Of a stretch of DNA of 64,000 bases, positions 33,742 to 46,252 are shown in pieces. This DNA is from Cycas panzhihuaensis. Its lineage: Eukaryota > Cycadophyta. Position 1 is the stretch's first letter. The number at the start of each line of letters is the position of its first letter. The notes beneath the pieces are model-generated. The model did no database searches. It saw nothing but the letters and a program-made list of their open reading frames with translations, and was not told the origin of the DNA. The DNA lies in the NCBI GenBank assembly GCA_023213395.1, contig CM041465.1:118675741-118739740 (forward strand), read 5' to 3'. The position numbers and the translations under genes were made by a program.

Positions 33742-36489
33742 TGTTTCTTGGCTACCAGGAATGGATATAGATAGGTTGACTCAGGTAAGCACAGGTATGC
33801 TTCTTCCTTTTCACCCCTATTATTTCTTTGGAAAGGTCGACAGAAGTATTGCCTCATTACATGACTGACTGCTTCATTTGTATAATCACCTTGCATCCAT
33901 TTGGCTTGATCATGCTGCTTCTCGTATTGTGAGCCTATGACAACCTAGCGGGACCTACTTTTTCGCAAGGTAGGCATTCCCATGGCACTTTACAACCCTC
34001 CATGCTACCTCCACATCGTCTCAAGCCTCATTTGATTTGTATGACCCGTTCATACCCCAACATCGCATCTTAATCACCTTGTTTCTGGGACCTTTAGCCT
34101 TTGATACTACTTTTGGCCTTGTCCACATGCCTTCTGGACTGTGCCATCCACTTGGATAGGAGGGCCAACCCCTCCCGGGCCTGCCACATCACCTTCTAAG
34201 GCTCTCAAAACCCAGATTATTGCCATTCTAGATTTTGGTCCCGCACTGCTATAAACTTAGCAGTACTGAGAAGTTTACCATAGTGCGACTGTTGTAAGTT
34301 ATTTTTTAAAACTGCCATGGTAATTCTCGCTTTTTCTGTGGAATTGCCATGTGGCCTCATGGCCAACTCAGCCCTATTCACATCCTATTCGCTTGTTTAG
34401 GGTTGGGATGGGTATATATCCCAAAACCATCATCATTTTACCTCTCTTAGATCTCTTTTGGCTCTCTAACTCAACTGTTTCCTACTGTAGTTTCTACTCT
34501 TTCTTTCTTCCTTCTACAGGTGAACCTGCAAACCTACATTTCCTGTAGCTCCATTCCAAGATCTGCCTGTAATGGCCCTTCTCTATGGTGGGAAGCTCAT
34601 CTCTAGGCATTCTCAAGCAAGTTTGGTATGGTTCTCTTCTACATTCCCCCCAATAAGTGTCTCCTACAGCCATCCCTAGGGAAACCTCCTGTAAAATCCT
34701 GCAGGAACTCTTCTTCTTCACTGGTTATAGGGGCAAACCTGCACCTAGACTCAGCCCAACAGGTACATTAGGTCCTTTATTTAGAGTTTCTTGTGTGCTT
34801 TTTTCATGTTAGACTCATTTTCAAGTGTGTTTGCTCTCTTTCTTTCTATTTAGCTGTAGTAGACATTCTTTCCATTGAGTTTAGTATTGTATCTCCAGGT
34901 TTTCACCTTTCCTCTGCTAGTTTTCCTTAAGGAAGTAGCAGGAGAAGATACATAAAGGTTGGGTGAAGGGAGTAAGGCAAGGAAGTCCCACTTAGGCCTA
35001 CTCCCTAAGGGCAACCCCCTTCCCACCTTTCTTCTCCTACTCCCATGCTTCTCTTGGGTTAATTAGGAGAAGGTGAACCTTAGGCCTGCACTAGATTATC
35101 AGCATGTATAGCCCTTGTTACACTAATTCCAAGCTTGCACGCCTCTCATTTGGACCCCCATAGTGTCCCTAACGTTACTTGGTATCCCTTAAGGACCTTG
35201 GTTGAGGTTTGTATGCTAGATTGTTACCTATAGTAATCCTGTTGTCGTGATACCTCCCCAACACTTTGTTACACTTATCCTCATGCTTCTTGGCTATCAT
35301 AAGTTGCTATTCATCCTCACCTTGCTGTGCCAAAGGGCTATGCAGAGAACCTTAATAAAGGGTTTAGCCATCTTGAGGCTTCCCCTCTCTCTTTCTTGCT
35401 TGACATGTGTGGTTGCTTGAGGAGAGTAGAGTTTATTTGCAGCAGTTATTTCTCTAATGTAAGCATTATATTTTGACATATACTTGCACATATATATAAC
35501 TTCTCTTGCAATCCCTTCTTGGAAGGGATAAACCTTGTGTGTGCAGGTTTACAGTGGTACTTTGTAAAAGGGAAATATCTCCAAATCTGGGTATGCTCTA
35601 CCCCCTTTCCCTTTCTCTTGTTCTATTTTGCTTCCTTTTGTTCCGCTTACTTTTCATGAGGGGAAGGTAAGGAAGCCCCTGTCCTTCACGTTGATCTTAA
35701 TCACACATCCACTGATTGGCATGAGGGCATGCATTGTGAGTAGGTGAGGACTCCTGTCGGCTGTTACACCTCCCGAGTATGCATATCTCTCTCTCTATCC
35801 TTCCATTTTCCTTTTTTTACTTTTATTTAAATCTATGCTCTAACTAAATAGATAACGTGAAAGTAAAAGGGTAAATGGTATTGGTTGTTTGTATTTAAAT
35901 GTCATATGCTTGCCACATATAGGAAAATGAAACAATAGGAGTCCCCCTTTCCTCTTCCTCTTCCTATCAGTCTAAACATACCCTTAAGTGCATTTCGTTC
36001 AGCATTGTTTGCTTGCACACATAACACTTATTTTTTTTTCCTTTTGCCCCTTTAGTTGTTAAAGGAAGACATAGCTTAAGCCTCTCTCCCCCTCTCTTGG
36101 CTCTGTTTGCCTTGATCAAATAACCAAGGGGGACCTATTTACATCATAGGATTTTGCCTACCCCATTCACATTCATTTCCCTTCATCATAGGGAAACCCC
36201 TTGAGGATTCCTCTTCTTCCCTTTCGGCCATCCAAGGGTGGGAGGATCTTCCTCTCAAGACCATCTAGGCTACCCCCTGTATACACTCTCTCTTCTAGAT
36301 TGAGGGCTACTCTAAGGTAGTTGAGTGCCATTTGTAGGTCCTAAACTCATGCTCTAGTGCACGGGGGACCCTGCGTGGTGCTCTCTTTTCTTGTAGGATC
36401 TTGCCCACACCTTCAACACCAATTGTTACCTACCATTATTCCTATTGAGCTTAGTAACTATCTCATAGATGCACATCCACTGGTGACTA
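33742..36489 (+). repeat. 5' LTR of Tat-1 (about 2.75 kb)
   Basis: Starts TGTTTCTTGGCTACCAGGAA and shares with the copies at 52697 and 55389 a GGAATGG...GGTATG start, a noncoding U3 with CpG-rich motif, a 'GCCATGTGGC' box, a TATA-like element (34413-34418) and a terminal 'GTAGGTCC...GGGGACCCTGCGTGGT' block. The right edge is set by comparison with the third copy, just before the putative primer site. CpGs are largely lost. Confidence 0.75.
34403..34420 (+). promoter_or_regulatory. TATA-like element in the Tat-1 5' LTR
   Basis: GGTATATATCC lies downstream of a conserved GTTTAGGGTT block. The corresponding positions in the other LTR copies read GGTATTTAAG (53347) and AATACTTAAG (56031), so the position is shared. 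Confidence 0.5.
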
Positions 36490-36646
36490 TACTAGGGACC
36501 TACCAGTAAGGGAGCTAGTTCTTATCCCTTCCTATTGGTACTACTACCTTTTTAGTAGTCTCCTCCACTTATCTTTTTTTGTTGGGTAGCCCCCAACACA
36601 TCCTTTATGTCTCTTTTTCCTCTTCTAACGTGTTGGCAAGTTTTGT
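36490..36646 (+). other. Tat-1 primer-site region and short leader
   Basis: Follows the LTR with a TAGGGACCTACCAGTAAGGG stretch that aligns with the better-preserved TGGGGTGCCCGGTGGG of Tat-2 (57885-57900). The Tat-2 form starts TGG, as primer sites do; the tRNA is not identified. Confidence 0.45.
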
Positions 36647-39430
36647 ATGCAACGCTTCTCACATCGCCTATATGGTTTTCTTCCTTTGTTAGAAGACCCT
36701 ACATATTATCATCTTCTTTCATCGTCAGATTCTAATTCAACCATAGAAGGATACCCTTCAGACTAAGCTTATCATGCCTTTACTTCAGGAGCTCATGAGT
36801 ACCCCACATCCATTCCAGGATCCACCCAAGAGGGTGATGATCTTATTTACTATCCAGGTGATCAACATCACCCATTTGATGCCCATCCCTCTACTCATGG
36901 AGTAGAGGGTCCATCTCCTCTTGTGATTCACCACCCAGTTGGTGATTCTTATGAGGAGTGCCCTGAGGGGTCTACATCATTTGAGGTCCTGTCTACCTCC
37001 TATAATCATGTAGATACCCCTCCTGCTAACATGGTTGAAGCCCTTAGCGAGTGCTTCCATGCTGCTCGTCTTTAATCACGTCTTAGATGGATTGAAGATG
37101 TCTTGTATGGTGGGGCACCCACCTCATCCACACATGTCCCACCGTCTTCATCTGCATCTACACCTCCCACAGTGAGTAACCCCTTTGTGCCTACACATTC
37201 GTCCCGCTCTATCTTTACACCTACCCTAGGGATGTCTATTACACCCCCTACTTCTCATCATGGTCCTAGCTCTTCAGGGCCCTCTCTTAGTATGTCTTTC
37301 TCCCAGCTTGGGGTTAGCATACCTTTTCCTAGTCAAGCTAACATGCCACTTCTTAATGTGGCACATGCATTTCCTAATAGACCTAGAGGTCGTACTAACA
37401 CCCCTACTACTAGTCATGTGGGATCTGGTCCCACATATACTCAAACCCAACCTAATGGTCCTTCTCTTTACGTACCCCTAGGCTATACTTCTCAGCCTTG
37501 GGGGCACAGTAAAGGGAATCATATTCTGACTTATGGGGTGGACCCGTTACATCCATATGGGGTTGCGCCACCCACAGGCAGCCCATATGGACAAAAATGG
37601 GTCCCATCCCCTTCCTTTCCTCCATCCTGCATAGCTCCTTATGCTACACCTTTGCAAGGAAACCCAACTTCCTTTCAAAACATTTATCCTCAAGTCCCTT
37701 TTCAATAAGGGACATTTCCTCAAGGAGGGATGGGCATACCACCCCCATCTATTCCTTGTCCATTACCTCCTACATCATTTACCGATCCTATGATCTAGGT
37801 GAGGGTGTGTCCCTTCATGTATTATAAATTGACACCATTATCTATTAAGGCATTAAAAACCAACTTACCACCTCATCCCCCCAAAGTTCCTAAGTTCGAT
37901 GGGACTTCGTCACAAGATCCAGTAGAGCATGTTCATAGTTTTTCTATGGCATGCATAGATTACTGGGCTTATGATCATATACTAACGAAATTATTCCCAT
38001 GTTCTTTACAAGGTGATACCCTTAAATGGTTTTATCATCTACCTGCCCATTCCATTTCTCATTCCAGCAACTTGTGGATGAATTCATCAACTATTTTGAT
38101 ATAGCTTGCCCATTTGAAAGTGGAATGAAATCCCTTCTATCACTTAAACAAGGTCACGATGAGATGAATCGTGACTTTGTGCAACGATTTCATGACCTCC
38201 TCCATTCCACTAAGGCTACCTTGCTTGAGGAATTAAAGAGGGATCTTTTCATTAATACACTTTGCCCAGAAGTCCATGTGGAAGTCCTTAAGATGGGGGC
38301 AACCACATGTGATTCCACTATTATAAAGTGCTTAGCGCTTGAGGCTATTAAGATCCAGGCTGGACTCAAAAAACCTCTTAAGCCCTCACAATGACGCGAG
38401 GCACCACCCCAAACTAAAGAAACTAAACCATAATAATCCACAAGGTCCTCTTCTCATCTAACTGAGAAGACCCTAGACCCACTCACTTCTATTATACGTT
38501 CATTTGAATGTATAATGAAGGAACTTAAACTACAAGGCCCTTCATCACCTACTTCCAATAAACAAATCCAACAAGCTACTCAAGCTGCTCTCCCTAAGGG
38601 TAGTAATACCCAGTCCTCCCAAGCAAGGAATCTAGATTCCTCACTTAAGAAGAAGTGTTATTCCATTCATGGGGAATGTTTCCATGGCAACTTACGTTGT
38701 AGGGTTCAACATCCTAGGGACGCCCCTCAACATGACTTATCTCTTAAACGGGTCTCAAGGCCCAACCTAGACCAACCGGTCTATAAGGATCTATTTCCCA
38801 AACATGGGGAATGTGATCGCAATGCTCAACCAAAGAAAAAACAGAACCAGGAAAGATCTCTGAATTCCTATCCTTCACGCGATAACGGGAAGGGCACCTA
38901 GGATTCGTCTTCTTCCTCATATTCCCCCGACCATCATACTCCCTCACCTTCTTAGTCTTGGAATAAGGGAAAGAAGGTGATCCAAATGCTTGAGGCCACC
39001 CCCTTGTATGCCTTAGCTCAGTATCAAGCCGCTAAAGAGGTAGTTGATGCCTCTTCTTCTACTCTACACTCTGATCCTCTTCTGAAAACCTCCCTTCTGG
39101 AAGTCCCATTACTTCCCAAGACTATTCCCATTTGTCTAGGTTGCTATGATTTTAGGAGAGCCCTTCCTCAATTCACAGCAAAGGGGAAGGCCTTTTATGT
39201 TGTAAACGAGCTTTGTACCGTGGCCACCGGGATGTCCATCATGGATGTGTTAAGAAGTTGTCTCGAACAACAGACACTCCTTTTGGAAGCTTTAGGGTTG
39301 GGTGATGCACCCATTCATGCTTTGGGTAACACCCAAAGCCATGAGTTGTCATTTCTTTTGACCCTAAAGACCTTCCTCCCACTTGTGAAAGGGAATGCCA
39401 ATGGAACTTCCCTTTTACCATCACTATTGA
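36647..39430 (+). pseudogene. Tat-1 gag
   Basis: The start at 36647 is inferred from Tat-2 (58034), where the same 'M.RFS.RL' opening begins a long frame. The N-terminal third is Pro/Ser/Thr-rich (open from 37103 to 37708). The capsid (Retrotrans_gag) domain follows at about 37960-38394, with 'LFPCSLQGDTLKWFYHLP', a frameshift, then 'RFHDLLHSTKATLLEELKRD'. A zinc motif of C-x2-H...H-x4-C type is at 38656-38700, where the first Cys codon is now Tyr. Stops and at least two frameshifts break it. Gag packages the RNA into particles. Confidence 0.82.
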
Positions 39431-39800
39431 TACACTAGACTGTACCTTGTGAAGGGTTGTCATTGATAATGGTTCTTCTGTTAATGCCATGTCCTTGCAC
39501 GTTATGCAAGAGCTTGGCATTTCCACCTTGGAACCTGTTCTATGGCAATGCCAAGGCTATGATGGTAGTGAAAAGACTCTATTGGGATCTGTTTCAATCC
39601 TACTCACTTTAGAGGGTAAGACTAACCTTACTAACATTATAGTCCTTGACATTGACGTCAACTACAATCTTCTCTTAGGTCAACCATGGCTCGATCAGAT
39701 GGGAGCTATGTGTTCGACCCACTGGGGGCAACTTAAGTTCATCTATGATGGACAAATGAGGGTTATTTCTTGCAAATGTCCATCTGTCAAACAAACTCGA
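39431..39800 (+). pseudogene. Tat-1 protease
   Basis: Retropepsin-type segment: 'VVIDNGSSVNAMSLHVMQELG' (active-site triplet at 39465-39473 reads Asp-Asn-Gly) and, about 60 residues on, 'NYNLLLGQPWLDQMGA', the second conserved block of Tat proteases. The 277-codon open frame beginning at 39489 covers most of it. The frame is interrupted just before the active site. Confidence 0.82.
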
Positions 39801-40674
39801 CCTACCAACCAAACAAGCCATGGTCATACGAAGGGGGACAAAGGCCTTTCTACTCATGCCTCGACTTGCTCCATCGACATACTTGATTCGTCCCATCTTG
39901 AAGAAGATCTTGCATCTTCTTTCTCTGGCCTTACTCGCTTTGCTCCTATTGGTGTTGGGAGCTATGGGTACCTCGCCTTATTTAGTAATGATGAGTCCCA
40001 TGGTGAGGATGAGGACTTTCCTCACCCCGTCTCCTTCCTCCACACTAGTAGGAGGCACCCTTCCTATTCTAGGTCCCAACCTAGAACTCCTCATGTTGGA
40101 GAGACTAGTCACCCCCTCATGTCACATGTCATCGCACATATTGACCCACAGGTCCTTGATTCTTCATCACCCCCTACAGGTGATGGCCTTGAGGAACTTT
40201 CATCCACTCCTTTTGAGGAGCCCCTTCCTAACTCTCCCTTAGAGTCTTTTGGGGATATTGGGCAACCTACTGACCATCATAGCTCTGTTGCTCCAACTCC
40301 CTCTAGTACCCCATCTATTTGAGGTAAGGTCATCCATGGGGTAGATTACTTCGAAGATGATGAGGCCTTACTTGAGCACTTAGTGGGCTCTGCGCTTAAC
40401 TTTCCTTCTTGTCACTATAGGCTTGGCCACCAGAAGGTCTTAGCAATTGGATCCACACTCACTAACCCAGTTCCATCCCCTATTTCGTCTCTTCCTGTTG
40501 ACTTTGCCCCTCTCTATTTTGAGGAGGGGAATGCCATGTGCATGGGGGTAACCCAGGACATAGTCCTAGCCCCAGGCAAGGTTATTAAGGTAGGTGCGGA
40601 ATGCTCTCTTGATGAGGTAAGGGAATATTCCCTTTTATTCTAGGAGTTTCAGGATGTCTTTGTGTGGGATTATT
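39801..40674 (+). pseudogene. Tat-1 protease-RT linker and start of RT
   Basis: An acidic, Ser/Pro-rich linker (about 39830-40320, open frame to 40322) is followed by 'DYFEDDEALLEHL', 'FEEGNAMCMGVTQDIVL' and 'SLDEVREYSLLF*EFQDVF', the entry into Tat-type RT. It is cut at 40674 by insertion of Copia-3 and resumes at 48294. Confidence 0.78.
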
Positions 40675-40966
40675 TGAAAAGAGAGGATCTATCCTTCATC
40701 TCCATGCACTAAACACAAGGCAAACATAGGAGCAAGAGAGACTTGAGAGAAATAAAATAGCTCTCACAAAATGAGGAGGTAAGAATGAATCTCCTTCATT
40801 GAGCTTTTAATTTTATATTGAGAGAGGGAGCATTAGAGTTAGGTGAAATGAAACATAATGTACATGAAAATGCATTTCACTTAAGTGATCTAATTTAAAG
40901 TTCACTTAAGACCCTTTTTCAAAATAATCAACTAATGTAATGACCTTATGTCATTAACCCTTTTCA
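40675..40966 (-). repeat. 3' LTR of Copia-3
   Basis: 292 bp. Its inner edge adjoins the polypurine tract, CCATTAAGGGGGAGAT on the element strand (40967-40982). Confidence 0.93.
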
Positions 40967-40982
40967 ATCTCCCCCTTAATGG

Positions 40983-41489
40983 TAGAAGGTCATTTTATCC
41001 TATTTTATTCTATCCTATGAGGTCTTCATTTGAGCCTCTTATAAAGCAAACTACTATGAGACTTTTGTGGGAAACCCTCATGGGGAGGAAAACCCACAAA
41101 TTTTCTAATCTACTAACCTGGCTCAGGCGGCTCTTTAAATATAGCCGATAGCCAATTAGTACAATGAATTTTATAGCTAAAATCTACTAAGTCTCCATAT
41201 ACCATTTTGTTATCCCCTATGCCCTTTCAAGTTTTCACAGGTTTTGATTTTCCAAAATGATACAACCCTTATCCTTTCGTGTCCACATAGGGTTTTCATG
41301 AATGGGATAGAGTAGAGACTTACTCTTGTCCTTCTGTGCCCACAAGGGATTTTCACAAATGATACAGAGTATGATGGTCCTATTGTCATCTCCTTAAATC
41401 AGTTAAAGATGGAGGCCCTAAGGCTGAGTTGCTTTCAAAACTATTCAAACTTTACCCTCTTCAATGGTTTGGTGAAGATATCAGCCACT
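40983..41489 (-). other. Copia-3 segment downstream of RNase H
   Basis: About 500 bp between the end of pol and the polypurine tract. I recognise no gene. It includes two similar blocks, each with a CACAxGGGxTTTTCA phrase (41283-41310 and 41339-41360). Confidence 0.5.
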
Positions 41490-41960
41490 TGTTCTGCTGT
41501 GGGGCATTACTTCAGTTGAATTATGCCATCATGAACTAGTTCTCTAATACTGTGGACTTTTGTACTTATATGTTTAGTATGATCATAAAATATAGGATTT
41601 TTAGCCATCTGGATTGTAGATTGATTATCTACATGTAAGCTAGTAGAACTTGTTTGAGTGGCATTTAATGTATTCAATAATTTTTTAAGCCATATCACCT
41701 CCTTGCTTGTCTCAGAAGCAACAATGTACTCAGCTTTGGTAGTTGAGTCCACAACTATCTTCTGTTGTCTAGATCTCCATGATATTGGTGTTGTTCTAAG
41801 AAATGTTATATACCCAGATGTAGATCTTTCTGTCTTTATCTCCGACAAAGTCTGAGTTTGTGTATGCATAAAGTTTAAATTCTACATTGGGTTCATACAA
41901 CAGACCATATTTTCTAGTCATCTTTAGGTACTTCAACACTCGTATTGTAGCTTGCTAATG
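41490..41960 (-). pseudogene. Copia-3 RNase H
   Basis: A 120-codon open piece (41869-41507) reads 'SGYITFLRTTPISWRSRQQKIVVDSTTKAEYIVAS' and 'LHVDNQSTIQMAKNPIFYDHTKHI'. The usual STEAEY appears as TTKAEY but the AEY Glu and the VDNQ Asp remain. The domain start lies a little upstream, beyond a stop. Confidence 0.92.
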
Positions 41961-42840
41961 ATTCTGCTTAGGATTTATCATGAATCTTGTAAGAATGCTC
42001 ACAGAGTGTGCAATATCTGGCCTTGTGTTGGTAGTATAGATGAGACTACCTACAAGTTGCTTGTAGAGTATTGCGCCTACATCCCTATTGTCACCATCAA
42101 CTGAGAGTTTAATATTAGGCTCCATAGGTGTATGCACTGGTCGAGCACTTTCCAACTGAAACTTTTTCAGAAGATCATTGATATATTTTTCTTAGGAGAG
42201 AAAGATTTTTCCATCCTTTTGAGTTACTTCAATTCCCAAGTAATATTTCATCAACCCGAGGTCAGACAATTTAAAAGTTTTAGGAAGGTCCTTCTTCAGT
42301 TGGCTGATTACTTGTTCACTATTCCCTGTTATGAGCATGTCATCCACAAAGATTAAAAGGTAAGTGACTTTATCATTTTGGTGCTTAATGAATAATGTTG
42401 CATCAATATCTTGATAGTCACAAACCTCGTATCTAAGTTGCCTCATTCTTTTAGACAACTTGGTAAACTAAGCACAAGGGGCTTGCTTTAGGTCGTACAA
42501 GGACTTTTTGAGCCTATAAATTTTATACTCCTGACTATCAATCTTGTATCCTTCTGGCTTAGCCATGTAAATTTCTTTTTTAAGGTCCCCATTGAGAAAT
42601 GCAGTCTTAAAATCGAGTTGGTGGATTTTCCAACCCTGCGGAGTAACCAAGGCTATTAGAGTTCTGATTGTAGGCCACTTGGTTGTAGGAACAAAGATTT
42701 CAGTGTAGTCAATGCCTTCCCTTTGTGTGAATCCTTTTTCTACCAACCTCACCTTGTGTTTTTCTAGGGTGCCATCTGATCTATACTTATTTTTTAACAC
42801 CCATTTATTTTGAACTACCTTACTTCCATGTGGTAGATCA
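41955..42840 (-). pseudogene. Copia-3 reverse transcriptase
   Basis: Two long pieces, 42800-42468 ('HQLDFKTAFLNGDLKKEIYMAKPEGY', 'YRLKKSLYDLKQAPCA') and 42458-42192 ('TYLLIFVDDMLITGNS'), are separated by one stop where Trp is expected before FTKL. The catalytic FVDD box is intact (42339-42350). A third piece, 42155-41955, continues the connection domain with 'LVGSLIYTTNTRPDIAHSVSIL'. This is the best-preserved RT in the window; a few point changes and frameshifts disable it. Confidence 0.92.
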
Positions 42841-44340
42841 ACAAGCTCCCATGTATCGTTCTTAATAAGAGATTGATACTCTTCATTAATAGCAATTCTC
42901 CAAGTTGCATGCTTTACAACTTCTTGGTATGTTAGGAGCTCTTCATTAAGAGCAAGATGTCATTCTGCTGGTTCAAGCTCAATGGAAAGTGATTCATGCA
43001 TCCTTGCTCTATGGGCACTTCTAGTACTAGTTTTGCCTACCTCATTTGGTCACGTGTCTTTATGTAGCTGGTAGGCTTCACAAAAATCTCGAGTTGGGAA
43101 TGAGGTTTTTATTTTCACAACCTCTTTATCTTTGTTTTGATCCTGAAAAGGATCATCTGAAATATTTAGCATGGAGGAAGTTGACAATACTAGAGAAGAT
43201 GGGCCAGCCATAGATGTTGGAGAAGATGATCCTTCTGCTATGGCTTTGCCTTTATCAACTTAGTTGTTCACAAATGATAGTGTTGGATATGTACACATTA
43301 GCTTGGAGTCACAACTTGTATCCTATGAGGCTCTATTACCAAATTCCAATATTTTAAGTATTTATTCAGCATCTGCCCCTCTAAATTTTAGAATCTGGAT
43401 ATCAAATTCAGTAGCATCATTAAATCGATATGAAGGTATCTTAGAGTCAAGTCTAAGTAATTGATCTTCAGTCTCCACAAAGATGACATCTCTAGTGATG
43501 ATGATTTTATGCTGTGAATGTATGAAAACCTTCTATCTCTTTTTGTCTATAGGGTATCCGATAAAGATGTCTTTCATGGCTCTATCTTGGAGCTTGTTTC
43601 TATGTTCCTCCAGAATATGAGCATAACAAGTAGAGCCAAAAATTCTGAAGTGGGAGATAGAGGGGGTTTGTCCATACCATATTTCATGTAGAGAGGGGCC
43701 GAGCTTGGAGGGACTAACAGTGTTGATACAATACATAACAGTCCAGATAGCCTCAATCCAAAGATAGATAGGGACATTCTTATATACCAACATAGCACGA
43801 GCCATATTCATGATAGTCTTGTTCATGCACTTGGCAACTCTATTTTGCCGGGGTGTACCTGCAATAATGGTCTAATGTTTGATTCCATGTTGATGTAAGT
43901 ACGATTCAAACTCATCGGATGTGTACTCGCCACCATTGTCAGTCCTGAGTATTTTGATCTTACATCCATATTCATTTTCTATGCAGGCCTCGAAAGCTTA
44001 AAACATAGAAAAAGCTTCATCTTTCTTTGCAAGAAAAGTAACCCATACTTTCTTGGTAAAATCATTAGTGAAAGTAATATAGTACCACTTCTATTTGAGA
44101 GAAAGGGTGGGCATAGGACCATATATATCCGAGTGTACAAGCTGTAAAGGTTAGCTAGATTTCCACTGACTATGAGGAAAGGGTTGTCTTTGAGATTTAG
44201 CAATAATACATGCTTCACATTTAAAGGGCTTAAAGGGGAACTTAAGCAAACCAGGAAGAGTGTCTTGTAGTTCTCTTAAATGATCAAATTTGATATGACC
44301 TATATGAGCATTCCATAGAGTTACTTGGGACAACTTTTAA
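42841..44340 (-). pseudogene. Copia-3 integrase
   Basis: The zinc-binding region at 44333-44151 has 'LWNAHIGHIKFDHLRELQ' and 'CEACIIAKSQRQPFP'. The core at 44218-43830 includes a 'LRTDNGGEYTSDEF' block in broken frame, and 43826-43533 reads 'MNKTIMNMARAMLVYKNVPIYLWIEAIWTVMYCINTVSPSK' and 'HFRIFGSTCYAHILEEHRNKL'. The linker to RT (43500-42841) is Ser/Glu-rich. Several frameshifts are present. Confidence 0.9.
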
Positions 44341-44780
44341 GGAGTCAGGGTTGTGGTACAAGCAAATTCATCATCAACATAGTTGGCTTCAGAGGATGGT
44401 GAGCCAGTTAGGCAAAAAAGTTTGCCATCAAGAATTCTGGTCATAACCACAACATTTGAAGGAGGGTGACTGACATAGAGAGTTTGATTGTTTGCAGTTA
44501 CACTCAGATCAAATCCACAAGAGATAAGGGTGGATAGGGAGAGCAGATTCTGCTTTAGAGAAGGAATATATAAAACATCAACAAGTGTAAAATCTGGAAG
44601 GCCTAGGAGTTTCAGGCAAACAATTTTAAGTTCTTCAACTAGCTGAGATGATTTGTCAGCCATGTGTACAACACCACGAACTTCAGAGTCAAAATCCTAA
44701 AAGAACTAGCGATGACAAGTCATGTGTTGTGTTACTCCAGTATCCATGATCCATGATGAAGTATTTAAGGTAGCACTATT
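44341..44780 (-). pseudogene. Copia-3 protease
   Basis: Reads 'SSWIMDTGVTQHMTCHR' near 44763-44712 with DTG retained, then a stop in place of Trp. It continues at 44663-44337 with 'FTLVDVLYIPSLKQNLLSLSTLI', the standard second half of the Copia protease region. Confidence 0.88.
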
Positions 44781-45953
44781 TACAACTCCAAGTAGTGAAG
44801 GCAAAAGTGAATAAGCATAGCCATAATGAGCCTCAATATACTTAGTGGATCTATTAATAATATTTGATGAAGTGGTCCCAATTCTTTGAAGGTGTGCATG
44901 AGCAAATTGTGTTCCACCAAAAGCATCTTTAAAAGAAGTATTATCAACATTATGTGCACCATGGCGATGTTGATAACTTGGTAGTTTATTGGTGGTAGTT
45001 CTGTAATTTTTGGCATAATGTCCTTCTCTATTACATCTTTGGCACATAATTGTTTGATTTCTAGTCCAAGTATTGAGCCAGTTGGATTGTCTCTGATTAC
45101 TAGATTTAGGTCCAGGTTGATTATTTTGGCCTTAGCCTTGAGACTATTTTTGTTGGAATTGAGGAGCCTATTGACTAAGAGGACGTTGTCCTTGTTGTCT
45201 ACCTCTTCCTCTTCCACGGGAATTACCACCTCTACGAGAGTATTGACCTTTATTTTTGGTGTAACAAAGATCTTCTTCCACTTCAAAAGTAGCATCAACT
45301 AGATTTGATGTAATGGCAAAGTTGGTATCAAAGGTCTTATCGAATTCAATAAACTTATCAGCAAGATCCTCAAAGTTTAGGGTCTTCAAAGTGCCACTAG
45401 ATTGAAGACTTCCCAATAGATTTTTATAATATGGGATATGGAGACATGACTGAATCAAGAAAGCCCATGTAATGCATTGAGTTTTAAAATCTTTATCAAT
45501 GGCTTGCTTGATTGGACGAAGGAGATTGATTGTCTCACTTGCATGTCCTTTCTGCATTTTCAATTTGTTCATCTTCAACACTAAGTGAGCAAATTCTAAG
45601 TCTGATTTACTGTCAGAGTTCTTCTTAAGAACTTCAAGAACTTTCCATGCTGTATCATGTACAACTTCATCAATGAGATTATGCAGGGAATAATCAGTGA
45701 CAAGCAGTATCCCTGCACAGATTTTATCATCATCAAGTTCCCATTGGCGTTTAGCTACAGCTTGATGGAGGCGGTTGGAGCACCTCCCTCAAGCGATTGT
45801 GGTAGCTATAACTACAACAGGTGGTGTAGGTTGTAAGTGATCTCTCCATAGACCTTCATACTTTGCAACATTTCTGACACCAGTAAATCACATGTCCCAA
45901 TTTTCTTTTCGTTTTAGAATGTAGTTTATATTTTGCTTGAACTGTGAAGACAT
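44781..45953 (-). pseudogene. Copia-3 gag
   Basis: Starts at 45953 (MSSQFKQNINYIL...). The UBN2 capsid region includes 45581-45168 ('MLKMNKLKMQKGHASETINLLRPIKQAIDKDF') and ends in an RGG-rich stretch ('SRRGGNSRGRGRGRQQGQR'), followed by the zinc knuckle 'CQRCNREGHYAKNYR', where the last Cys has become Tyr-Asn context (45047-45010). Stops near the start ('NWDM*') and a few frameshifts show it is inactive. Confidence 0.9.
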
Positions 45954-46114
45954 GGTGTCCTTTAGAAGGGAAGAGATAAACAAGGAACTATAAAAGTGAT
46001 GGTAATAAATGACTGATCACTATTTACAAATGGGAAATGTAATGAAGTAGTGTAGTAGAAGAAAGAAGAAGTGAGAATGGTTACTCAAAGATAAAGAGAG
46101 CAACTTAGAGAAAA

Positions 46115-46252
46115 GTCACCAATACTTGTGACAAATATTAACCTGACGCAGCAAGAATATAAGAAGCACTATGATAAAAATTAGCCACTAACACTTGTGG
46201 CAAATATTAACCTGATCCAGCAAGAATATGAGAAGCACTATAGTTGTGATTA
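46115..46252. repeat. 69-bp tandem duplication in the Copia-3 leader
   Basis: Both units contain CAAATATTAACCTGA and GCAGCAAGAATAT/CCAGCAAGAATAT and AGAAGCACTAT, with a few substitutions. Confidence 0.85.

Noticed and set aside
45018-45302. Plus-strand 94-codon frame
   Set aside because: Complement of the Arg/Gly-rich part of Copia-3 gag.
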